From contig OZ231128.1 in NCBI GenBank assembly GCA_965153355.1, positions 13,330,001-13,394,000 of the forward strand: a stretch of DNA of 64,000 nt, read 5' to 3'. Below are positions 10,268-20,831 of this stretch, in pieces. How positions within the stretch are numbered: position 1 is the stretch's first letter; the number at the start of each line of letters is the position of its first letter. A program made the position numbers and the translations under genes. The notes beneath the pieces were generated by a model that was not told the origin of the DNA, ran no database searches, and worked only from the letters and a program-made list of their open reading frames with translations. The stretch is from Flaccisagitta enflata. Its lineage: Eukaryota > Chaetognatha > Sagittoidea > Aphragmophora.

Positions 10268-10312
<45 letters not shown>
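10268..10312. repeat. (TC)n microsatellite
   Basis: About 22 TC dinucleotides. Confidence 0.95.
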
Positions 10313-10317
<5 letters not shown>

Positions 10318-10476
10318 TGGTTCCGGGGCAGGGGCAGTGAACCTCGACTTAAGTTTTACTGTTCTCAGCAGTAGGCCTTGAGAGCGTTGCTAGTTTAAAT
10401 GTTATTGCTACCTTGAACAATACATAAGTTTTCAGTGTAAACTATTTCTAGTTTCCTAATTCAAATTAGTGGTTTG

Positions 10477-10920
10477 CTAAGCGACTATAAAAGAGGCTGC
10501 GTCCCTTTGAAGGAAGATCCAGAATGAAATTTTTGATGACGTGAAATAAGTTGAAAGTGGGATTTCTGATCGTAAACACCCATGCCTATCCGCACTACCG
10601 CCCCTGCCCATCAACATTACTGCCCCTAGGGACCTATCCGCATGGCTGCCCCTGCCAACCCGCAACCGACTACTTATTGGCCATGTATCCGGCCTTATTA
10701 TGTTGTAACAATTTTTAATTTTGTTGTTGAAGGAAAAACGAAAATAGTGATTTCTGATCATTAACTCCCATGCTCATCCGCATCAATGCCCCTGCCCATC
10801 AACGTTACTGCCCCTGCCCATCAACGTTACTGCCCCTATCCTTCTGCATCACTGCCCCTGCCTACCCGCAACTGATTACTTATTGGCCCTAAATCCGGCC
10901 TTATTAAGTTGTAACAAATT
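10477..10920 (-). mobile_element. HINE-F-like repeats, two partial copies
   Basis: GACGTGAAATAAGTTGAAAG, then many CTGCCCCTGCCCATCAACG words, ending CCGACTACTTATTGGCCATGTATCCGGCCTTATTA. The last 170 bp repeat the second half. The closest relative is 49195-49447. Confidence 0.6.
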
Positions 10921-11159
10921 CTAATTTTGTTGTTGACGGAAAAAAAAACGTAAAAGCTTGAAAATTTTTTTCCCATCAGCTTTCGTTTTTGGCTTTCTAA
11001 TATCTGTGACTACTGACAACCAATCAACTTCTCTCAAAAATGACTAACAATATTTTGGTGGGGAAAAAAAAGAGGGCCTAAACCGCACCGATTAAAGCCG
11101 TCTCCGATCTCCGATGCTTCCGTGCGCAGCCGGTTGCTATGAACACGATGGAACAGTTT

Positions 11160-11330
11160 TAGTTATGTCCTACGGGACTACACCCTGCTTTGTCCGTCCA
11201 TCACACTTTATTTTTTCTACGTTTTCGCGGTTTTTGACCTCAGCTCCTGCCCAAATGCTCAAGTGACCTAAAATATGGCCCATGCCCACCCACTTGTGAC
11301 TCAGGTAGCCGTGTATCCGGCCTTGGTTTA
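11160..11330 (-). mobile_element. HINE-A, diverged, minus orientation
   Basis: Starts with a degraded tail (AGTTATGTCCTACGGGACTACACCCTG) and ends with the head complement GTAGCCGTGTATCCGGCCTTG. The microsatellite is reduced to a TCCGTCCATC remnant. Confidence 0.75.
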
Positions 11331-11454
11331 TTTGCGAACTTCGAAGATTGTTGAAAACCTTGCAAAATTGGAAAAAAGACTTATCAAATTTGATATAGCA
11401 TAATATTGCATAGAAACCAAGTAAATACTAAATTAATGCTCTATTCCGGTGGTA

Positions 11455-11716
11455 AAGACACTGAACTAAGTAACCAAGTCGAAAAAATGAAAAAAATCAA
11501 AAACTATTTTTTTGACATTTTTGCCCCCCCCTGGGGTACCCTGCCCCTGCCCCATAACGCGGCTTTTGGTTAACTTATCAAAAATCGCCTCGATGGCCCC
11601 ACGATTTGGCCTAAGATGAGTGTCCATGCCAAATTTCAGGTCTTTATGATTATCCGTTTGGGCTGAAGGGGGGTGTAAGTTGGAAAGTGGCATATAGCAT
11701 TTACAAATCCGTCCAA
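11455..11716 (-). repeat. dispersed repeat K2, inverted copy
   Basis: Inverted counterpart of 6672-6960, with the same GGGTACCCTGCCCCTGCCCC core. Confidence 0.85.
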
Positions 11717-11721
11717 ATCTT

Positions 11722-12058
11722 TTTTAACGCAGATAAAATTAGCCTGCGAATCATCAAAGTCACGTTTAGTAAATAAATGAAAAAAGAATGAATACAATTG
11801 GTAAGACATTTGGCAAATGCAAATAAAGGTTACAATAAGAGAATAATTCTTTTGTGCGTCGTCCCACATCTACAAGAGATCTACAAGAGAGTTTGTCGGT
11901 TCGTCAGACAGTCCCTTGGTCAGTCCGACAGACATTCAATGATACTACGCAAAACAGCTAATGTTGACCTCTTTCCTCGATCTTATGCCTTCTCACATTC
12001 ATCAACATTCAGTTGTTCATTCATTCAGTCATTTACGTTTATATGTAAACCTACGTTT
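11722..12058 (+). repeat. dispersed repeat K1, direct copy
   Basis: Direct counterpart of 5972-6308, joined here to inverted K2. Confidence 0.85.
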
Positions 12059-12725
12059 GGAGTATTTACACTTAATTTTGGCTATTTTTGGCAATTTTAG
12101 GCTATTTTAGCAATCTTACCTGGTAGTGAGTCCGTTAAAAAGCCTACTTAAACCCATGAAATAATTGGTGCTTTTCAACCACGGCGATGTTACGCATCAA
12201 ACTGAACACTCGTAGGGATGCTTTCAGGTTGTTTTATCTGTCCTTCCATATATCTGACATGTCTAGCGCCAAAGACAGAACTAGCAGAGACACAGTCAGG
12301 ACCACTCATTGTCCGGTCGGGCTTGTTTTGATGATGGACTCTAAAAGATCATGCAAAAGAGACCAAACCCAGGATTATGGCTCATAACATTTCAATATTA
12401 AAAAAAATCTACTTGAAGTAAGTATTTGCAGAAGAGCAGAATATCCGCCGGAATAATGCTTGCCACCGTTGGATCAATAGTTATATTTCTTATTCAATTT
12501 CATCATGTTAATTTGGGAATGTTATGGAATTAAAAACACAGCTAAAATCTAAGATTCTTGCCTTTGATATGACTGTGGACTTAAGAAAATATTTGTCTGA
12601 TATAAGAATTGTTTATTATTCATAAAATCAGTGGAAATTAAGAAAAAAACAACAAAAAAGTTCTATCAGGAAGTCTTATTTAGTCAAGTCATATACAGTG
12701 AATAATTTGAAATATCAAATTTTTA
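12059..12725. other. no feature recognised
   Basis: AT-rich DNA with no convincing gene, RNA or repeat. Confidence 0.5.
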
Positions 12726-12968
12726 GTCATGTGCTACGGGACTCTATGAACCGCTATGTTGGTCGGTCTGTCAGTCTGTCGGTCTGTTGGTCGGTTGGTC
12801 GGTCGGTTGGTCGGTCGGTTGGTCGGTCGGTCCGTGTTAGCTTTTTTTGGCGCTTTTAGGCGTTTTTTGCATTACTGCCCCTGCTTTTAGTTGTTTTGTC
12901 TTTAGGTCTTTTAGTCTTTTAGTATTCAAGACCGCACGCGACTTGTAACGCGTTGGCCTTGTTTTTCT
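12726..12968 (-). mobile_element. HINE-G, minus orientation
   Basis: AGTCATGTGCTACGGGACTC tail complement, (GGTCGGTT)n block, TTAGCTTTTTTTGGCG, repeated TTTTAGTC words, then AAGACCGCACGCGACTTG and GCGTTGGCCTTGTTTTT. Complete relative at 41606-41882. Confidence 0.8.
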
Positions 12969-13147
12969 ATAATCTTAAACAGCATGAAGTGACAATGCTA
13001 CATGCAAAATTTGAGAGATTTTTTTGCATGTCCTTGATATCATTTTAATTATACAAACTAACAAAACCTTAATTTGGCTAACTTCCTGTGTCTGCTCAAA
13101 GGTGCTCAACAAGATTCCACTACCCCTGATTTATATCTACATATATA

Positions 13148-13708
13148 CACCGTCTTCGGATCGGACTGTGAAATGCAAAACCTTTATAGCTCCTAAACCA
13201 CTAAGAAAAAAGTCATGAATTTTTCAGTGAATATTGGTAACATGTGACGGTTTTTACATGTCAAAGCTCAGATCATGATATATAAAAGGTGAGGGGGAAA
13301 CAAAATATTGAAAGAAAACCCAATTTTAATTAAAATCATTTTTTCCCGATTTCCTTAAAAAGGAGTTGACTTTATCTGCTTGAAATTGCTTTACATTTCA
13401 ACAAAAAATCCAGAATTTATTTTCAATTACAGATGTTAACTTATGTATAATCTATTTGCTGCATATTCTGAGAGAAAAACAGCACCTTTTGTAAAAATAC
13501 AGGTAAAAACGTGATTTTGCTTAAAAAATGGATGTTCATTCAATGTTTTGTTTTCCCCTCACCTTTTCTATGTTATGATCTGAGCTTTGACATGCAAAAA
13601 CCGTCACATGTTACCAATATTCACTGAAAATTTCATGACTTTTTTCTTAGTGGTTTAGGAGCTATAAAGGTTTTGCATTTCACAGTCCGATCCGAAGACG
13701 GTGTACAA
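13148..13708. mobile_element. foldback element L with ~155-bp inverted arms
   Basis: The left arm begins ACCGTCTTCGGATCGGACTG and includes AACATGTGACGGTTTTTACATG. The right arm is its near-perfect complement, ending CAGTCCGATCCGAAGACGGT. Spacer ~240 bp. A third, single arm of the same family occurs at 63718-63880. Confidence 0.9.
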
Positions 13709-13803
13709 AAGCTCAACATAATCAGTGGCGTCAGCTAGCATCAGCTAGCGTACAAAAATATCCTATTGTATGCAAATTAAGTAAACGCAATGGTAATGAA
13801 CAG

Positions 13804-13805
<2 letters not shown>

Positions 13806-13857
<52 letters not shown>
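13806..13857. repeat. (GA)n microsatellite
   Basis: About 25 GA dinucleotides. Confidence 0.95.
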
Positions 13858-13859
<2 letters not shown>

Positions 13860-14133
13860 TGGTACATATAGATTTCTTGTTTCAGATTATGAATTTTTTC
13901 AACACAAAAGTTTTCTAGTCCTGCATATTCAATGATTCCCCATGATGACAGATAATGAAAATTCTCGTTTTAATAAATAGGTATTTATTGCATAAAACTC
14001 AATGCAAGAATTTTTGTAATATGATATTTCTTTTTATTACTCTGAGATATTTGATATCCATTTTTAAGTGGAAAGTAATAACAGCAATAAAGATGATGCA
14101 AAAAGTATCTGTCTGTGTATTTGTCTATTTGTC

Positions 14134-14312
<179 letters not shown>

Positions 14313-14596
14313 GATTTTAATGAGCTATCCAATGTCTATCAAAGGAAAAGATGGGCGGTAAAATATTCACTGGAGGGTCTTGTGATCCAAAAGGACAAAA
14401 GAGGCCTCGAAATTTCAGGAAAAAAAAAAAAAAACAAAAAAAAACAAACATTTTCAGTAAGTCCGCAGTAATTTCGCCGAGGAATCTGAAAATCATGGTC
14501 TCGATAGGCTGCGGAAACCATTTCAATATCTTATGCAAATACTCACATGAAGACGCTGAAAATGGAGGACAGAAAGAAAATTTGAATATAAAAAAA

Positions 14597-14722
14597 AACA
14601 CCTGTACTAAACAAAAGGGGGCCAGAATTCTCCAATTTACAAAGAAGCTTTGCAAGCTTTCAATGGTGTTTCTTCCAGATTGCTCAAAACTATCCTATAC
14701 TATTGACAAATAAAATGCTTAT
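14597..14722. repeat. copy of sequence from the intron of the Cys-rich gene
   Basis: GGCCAGAATTCTCCAAT, TTTGCAAGCTTTCAATGGTGTTT, CCAGATTGCTCA and TATTGACAAA occur in the same order as at 63020-63130. Similarity stops at the exon border, so no exon is duplicated here. Confidence 0.7.
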
Positions 14723-15832
14723 CTGACAAAACTTTCAGCTTGACTGCAAACCTCATTAGTAAAGGATTATACCATTCAGTATACACAAAATGTCTTACAA
14801 AAGTTACAATCAACTGACGCAATAAGGCAAGAGTCAGAACCAATGGAATCAACAGGCACTAATTTCATGCAAGCGGAGAGGAGTTGCTCATCTGGCTTCC
14901 AGCTGTCATGCCATTACCATATGTGATATTTGATTATGCTATTGAAGAATACTGACGCTATAAAAAGACCTTCATTATTGATATTCATTGCATCTGTTCT
15001 GTTTTACGTGAGAGTAAGTCATCAAAGAAGTATGGTCAGCATGGTCAGCGACTCAGAGGTCCCATAGCCCTGTTTGGGGTGTTTAGGTGATGAGGTAAGG
15101 CGAGAACGGGGTAGCGGCCCCACAAAAAAGACGAAAGCAATTGTGATTCAAAAATGTTACAGACAGAAAGAAAGAGCCACTGTTTTCACCATGCAACCCT
15201 AACTTCTTGTTGGGAAAATCTCTTCTTTTAACTCACCAATTATCATAATCGACTGATTGAATTAAGCGAGAGATACAGGTCATACAAAAACGAACACCCT
15301 TGAGTAGGACTGAAGATGAGTAAGAACACTACGGTATTTGGGCGGGGGCAGTATGGCCGAAAAACTGCCAAATATCCCACAAGTATAAGTGTGCCACTTT
15401 ACAGGTGAACCAATAAATGGACCAACCAACCAGAATTATAAAGCGTGATAACGAGGTGTACAGAATTGCATGTAACAAAAAATGTGTTGAAAGATTTTTT
15501 CCCGCTTTCTAAAGCAAATGTCCGTCCCATGTTCACCCTGATGACGTGAAGGTGAGAGAATGTGCATCCGAGTTGGCCAAACTACACTAAGAGCGGAATA
15601 CATATTCGTTTCTAACTGCATAGAAAAGAATGTTTCAGATGGCTATGATTGATTATGGTCATGCCCACTCCAGCTCCCCCCCCCTCTCATATCCCACAGG
15701 AAATGTGAAGAAAGGATTCAGCCTTTGGGTTTCCTTTACTTTAAATTGAAAAAGAGGTAAGGTAGCGGGCATGAGCAATATTGATCATAGCCGCCTAAAA
15801 TTTGGCGGTACTGACTAACACCGAAATATGCT
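14723..15832. other. mostly unassigned, degenerate HINE near 15330-15475
   Basis: At 15330-15475, GGTATTTGGGCGGGGGCAGTATGG, GGACCAACCAACC and GAGGTGTACAGAATTGCATGTAAC recall a decayed HINE-A without a head. Nothing else is recognised. Confidence 0.4.
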
Positions 15833-16426
15833 ATCTAGCTCAAAATTATAGACACAAAATAAGCATTGATTGATTTATTTGATAAATAATATATATTATA
15901 ATTCCGGAATACATTTATTATTAAATGTGTCTCCTAAGGCAGTAACAACCAACTTCAGTCGCTTTGGCATGCTTTGAAGAGTGATTTGATGTAAATCAAC
16001 AAGATCTTTCCCAGATTTTTAGAGCAGTTTTTTACAGCTCCAAAGCTGATGTTGCAGAATTGTTATGAAGCTGCTTCATTTGAGACCAGAGCAATTCAAT
16101 AGGGTTCAGATTGGGGTTATTTCAGGCCACGTACTGAAGAGGATGACGCCCCGTTTTGTGTGCCAATGACTCATTATAGTGGCTCGATGTACCAGAGCGA
16201 CATCTTCAATCAATGAACTTTGATTATTTTTGCTATTTTTGATTTGGACTAGCAATCTTGTTTTGTCTGTCATTTCTAAATGCTTTGACTTAGAAGAAGG
16301 CGATTGGTGCCATTCAATCAGAAATTTGATATAGTTTTTAGATCTCACCAAATTTCCTATCAATTTGTTATTGTAAGCGGAGATATTGCATAAAACGCTT
16401 GTGTCTATACTTTTGAGCTAGATAGT
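15833..16426 (-). mobile_element. Tc1/mariner deletion derivative with transposase remnant
   Basis: The ends are inverted: TATCTAGCTCAAAATTATAGACAC at the left and GTGTCTATACTTTTGAGCTAGATA at the right, each bounded by TA. On the minus strand, 16363-16106 keeps an open stretch with EDVALVHRATIMSHWHTKRG and WPEITP. In a shifted frame LNPIELLWSQMKQLHNN and a stop follow at 16110-16035. D...HRA and LNPIE...W are hallmarks of the Tc1/mariner DDE domain. Only the C-terminal third survives, with at least one frameshift, so it is inactive. Confidence 0.8.
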
Positions 16427-18208
16427 AAACTGAAAAATACAGAAGCATCAAAACCTTGAAAACTATACTTCTAGTTGGGTTAGTGTAATTCTAACTTACT
16501 ACGGTTAAAATTTCATCATACTAGCACGACTAAAAGTATGGTTTTCATTGTTCTTATGCTTCTGTATTTTTTTGCCTAATATTTTAAAAAGTGTTACTAC
16601 AACAGATGAGATTTGTTAGTCCCTTCAGAGCTTTAGAGCGGGATTTAACTGTAGGCAAATGTCAAGAAACGTCAAGTGGGCAGGGGTAGAACTAGCCATT
16701 TCTTTAATGATTCAAATTCAATTAAACTATACATCACTGTATAGCTCATGAAGTAACATTTAAGAATCCATAGAAGAATTTTGTTAACTGAGGTCATTTT
16801 TCATGCAAATTAAGCTTAATTAGACAGATTTTGTACACAAAAAAATACAAAATTAAGCATATAATGGCAAAAAAATCAATATGAGAATATTTCTTACCTA
16901 AATTATGTTTAAACGCAATAGAATGAGGATTTTTCATGAAAAAAAATCGAAATTTCATGAATTTTCAAAAAATCTCTATAAGCACCATTTTTGGTTGGTT
17001 GGGCAGTGCGGTAAAAATTTGTTTTTCCAAGCTCTTCTTCATACTAGTAATGTAGATACTCTTCAACAACTTTCATGCAAAATTTCAGCCAAATCGGCTA
17101 ACTCATTCAAAAGTAATACCACTTTTTCGTTTTTTCATCCGGTAGGTTGGTTGGGCTGGTTGGGCCGGTTGGACTCATCTTCAGAAGACCAATTTTTTTC
17201 TCCTTATCTCTCTTGGTGAAGTCTGTTTTCCCGCAAAAAATCATGGGTGTAGCTCAAACGGTTCATGAGATATGGGCATTTTTGTAAATTGGACAAATTG
17301 AATGTTTTTTCCTTCAAAGCTCGCGAAATCTTGACTTCTGCTAAGAAGAAAATAACTACGAGAATCGCGCGACGAGCGTATCAATTCTGTTCACACTTCA
17401 GGACCAACAAAATATAAAATTTCATTGTGACTGAACGCCTGGGAGGCAAGGCTTCAAATTTTCAGTGTAGACTCACAATTTCACGCTCTTTCACGTGGTG
17501 TGATCAGATTTTGTGTAAATTGTGTCGTTTTCACGCCATAGTGGCATATCTTAAGCGTTAGGTATGCGTTAGGAACAAATTTATTTGGGGGTGTTCGCTA
17601 ATTGATACGCTCTAAGAAATTTTTTTATTTCTCTGCATAGGATCAACCCAATAACATGAAAATGGAGGGAAATGTCCCTCAAGTTGTTTTCCATCGAAGA
17701 AAAAATGCTTAATGTTAAATCAAAATGAGTTGAAAAAAAATAAATATCATAATTGTCAGCTTTGAGAGAAAAAAAGCAAAAAAATCGAGGGAGGGAAAAT
17801 TTGATATTTACACCATTTTTTGATAACTTATTATTTAAGTAATGAGTTGAAATTTTTTGTGTATGCTGTGGGATTGATAAATGTCAATGAAAACTCATAA
17901 TATCATATGATAAGACATTTTTTGATTTGATTTGCTTGCTATTTTCTACTAGAGACAGAATGGAGACAAGCCAAAAAGAGCCCTTTGATCAAATTTTTAG
18001 ACCCCCTAGGGGTAGGGAGGGTCACAAAAAATGGTTTGAAATTGTGCACTGGGTAGTCATGAATGTTTTTGAACCATTTAATTCAGATATAATGATGTAT
18101 CTGAAGCTTGGGCTAACGTAGATTGGTAGAAAGTCGGGCCCACCAGCATGCTGTGGAACCGTGACATTTACCTGTATGCATTTTGTTAGGTAAATAGAAC
18201 ATACCACA
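16427..18208. other. no feature recognised
   Basis: AT-rich DNA. GGTTGGTTGGGC words near 16990 and 17145-17170 are the only repetitive hints. No gene structure seen. Confidence 0.5.
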
Positions 18209-19063
18209 CTGCATGGCTTAACTCTAGTAACTCGGAAAAAATGCCCTAGCATAGAGACCCATACAGAAGCGTTCCATACCATGAACAAAATGTTCTACTT
18301 GGAAATGTGGCCAAAATGACCTAATTTGGTCACTTTCCTGGTCATTTAAGCATAAGTAGTGATTTAAAGGCTTTGGAAACATATTGCCAAGCTCTTTTCT
18401 GCTAAAGTAGTAACTGCAGGGTGTATACCTACTGTATAGATACATCACCAGCCTCGCCTGTCAAAAATGTGGCCAAAAATGACCTAATATGGCCAGTTTC
18501 CAGGTCATTTAAGCACAGGTATCAAATTTGAGGCTCTAGGAACATGTGGCCCAGCTCTCTTCTGCCAAAATCATAACTGAAGAGTACTAAGCTGTTGTAT
18601 AGACATATTACAAGCCTCACTTGCCCAAAATATGGCTAAGATGACCTAATTTGGCCAGTTTCCAGGTCATTTGAGCATAGGTATTGAATTAGAGGTTTTG
18701 GAAACATATTGCAAAGCTTTTTTTTTTGCCAAAACTGTAACTGCAGGGTACATATCTACTGTATAGATACATTACCAGCCTAATTTGTCAAAAATGTGGC
18801 CAAAATGACCTAATGTGGTAAGTTTCCAGGTCATTTAAGCACAGGTAATAAATTTGAGGCTTTGGGAACATGTAGCCCAGCTCTCTTTTGCCAAAGTCAA
18901 CTGCCGCGTGCTTACCTGATACATAACCAGCCTAACCTGTCCAAGATATGGCCAAAATGACCTAATGTGACAGTTTCCAGGATATTTGAGCACAGATATT
19001 GACTTTGAGGCTCAGGAAATACATAACTGATTTTCTTTCTCAGTGGTATAATATACCACTATT
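18209..19063. repeat. left arm of inverted satellite structure (~162-bp units)
   Basis: Begins CACTGCATGGCTTAACTC, whose complement ends the right arm at 25882. It contains about five diverged tandem units starting TGTGGCCAAAATGACCTAAT near 18305, 18469, 18632, 18794 and 18949. The fifth unit is split by the Ngaro-like element and continues at 24437-24534. Confidence 0.8.
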
Positions 19064-19065
19064 AT
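18996..19065. repeat. 70-bp direct duplication flanking the Ngaro-like element, left copy
   Basis: From ATATTGACTTTGAGGCTCAG to ATATACCACTATTAT. It is identical by eye to 24367-24436 on the other side of the element. It is part of the 162-bp host unit, so it is duplicated target DNA rather than element sequence. Confidence 0.85.
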
Positions 19066-19150
19066 ATTACTTACGTAATACTACAGTTTCACAACGATAG
19101 AGATAAAACAAGAAATTCTCATCAAACCACAGGATGTATTGTCATGTAGC
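19064..19150. repeat. split direct repeat A1 (terminal)
   Basis: ATATTACTTACGTAATAC to GTATTGTCATGTAGC, 87 bp, identical to A2 at 23164-23250. It contains the palindrome ATTACTTACGTAAT. Confidence 0.9.
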
Positions 19151-19805
19151 GGTAACTGTTCTCATAGCTCATATCATATCATGAAATCAAACAAACAAAC
19201 GAATATGAGAAAATTCCTTCAATGTCAATAAAATTTGTGAACGATGTTGAGTTGTCTTTTCTTTCCGTCCTCTTGTGTTTGACTTTCTTCGCCCAAAACC
19301 TCGAAAGAAACAAAGGAGGGGAAAGGGGGAAAAACTGCTAGAATCGAGCCAAGGCTCAAACTATGTCCGAAAACTCCATCTGAAAATGTAGAAAATGGTT
19401 AGCCAATCATGTCACTCCACATTCGAAACCTGAAAACAATGATTAATCAATTCAATTGTATAACTACCTGAACAAAAACGGCGAAATAGACGTCCATAAA
19501 AGGTCCTTCCTTCCACAGAGAATTCAAGCACAAATAATAATAAAAGACTGAACTGCGTAAGTTGACAGCCTTAACAAACACACATAATGATAGAAGACTG
19601 AACTGCGTAAGTTGACAGCCTTAACAAAGAGTGACTGAAAGACAATCTATGACAGAAAGCTTAGACAGTTCAGAGAGGAAATCGAAAGCTAGTCGTGACA
19701 ACAAAGCTTTGACGATGAAATCAAATTAAGATATGATAACTGAAGACTAATCGTGACAATTAGACTTGACAGTTCTAGGCCAAAATTTTCTAGAATTCAT
19801 TAGAC

Positions 19806-20831
19806 TTAATCTAATTGGCGTGACAAATCTAGCCTCCGATTTAAGGGAATTTCCACGTAATGAGCCAGAGACCTCTGGTCTTTCCATCTACCAACCGACA
19901 TCAGCTCTAACGTCGTGCTGCTTGATGCTAATTCCGTTGCGCCCCCACTGCGACAACTATGAAAGCCAAATAAGTCCGCGTTGACCCCCTGGCCTTCCAA
20001 TTGAGACCTCAGAATATGCCTGTATGAGTTATAGCTTAGCAACTCATTCTTGATCTTGATCCCATCTGCCGATTATGAAATTGGGCCAAATAGAAAATGA
20101 TTCTCTCCTAATTTCAAGCCCGCCAAGGTTAGATATCTGTCTAAAAGTTTGGAGGTCCTGCCTTTCGCCAACCACGCGCACTTACCATTCCTCAGAGGAT
20201 CTGTTTTTGAACCAATGATTGTAATTTTTACGTTTTGTCCAACCCATTTCAAATGAGCACAACTAAGATGACTTACCTCATCCTGTCTCAGAAGCAAAGC
20301 ATATGAAATACTGATTATAAGAACATCTCGGACCTCTTTTAGAGAGGCGTTAACAGACAAACCCTTAAACATTTCGTCCATAATACACTTTGTGAGGGGC
20401 GCCTTTTGATTTCGTGTTGGCTTAATATGTCTCAGCCCGCTTTCATAGACTCGTTTTACCATTTTCTCGTCCAAGGGGTCATTGTAGGCTGTAATACCTG
20501 GAACAAAGTTGTGAGCCCACTTCATAGCGTTATATGCTACTTTGATTGCACCTACTGCGGCGCCACTTTCAATCAGATAAGCAAAGTAATTGCAAGCCGA
20601 GACTGCGTCGATCGGCAGAACTAAAGGCTGAGAACTCAAGGCCTGATAACCAAACCATTTTCGAAGGGCATAACAATAATTTCTGATTGTAGAGGGTTTT
20701 CTTGCATCCCAGATACATCGAATGATTGCGGAAGAGTCCATGCTCCAAAATTGTTGAGATTCAAACACCTGAGGAAGATGGAGAGCAATCAATGAGGATA
20801 GCCAAGACGTTGGATGAAAAATGACCTGCAC
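19806..20831 (-). pseudogene. tyrosine recombinase of the Ngaro-like element, one in-frame stop
   Basis: Replaces an integrase by joining a circular DNA copy to target DNA. The frame overlaps the end of the RT frame by 71 bases (20761-20831) and has no ATG at its beginning, so translation may rely on frameshifting. Catalytic features are in order: Arg in LLLRQDEVSHL (~residue 182), HSCR (~291-294), GRWKDQRS (~314) and the nucleophile Tyr in LAHYVE (~325). A single TAA at 20075-20073 follows FLFGPIS. The same frame then continues with SADGIKIKNELL, so this is one nonsense codon, not a frameshift. The remaining sequence is intact. Confidence 0.85.
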
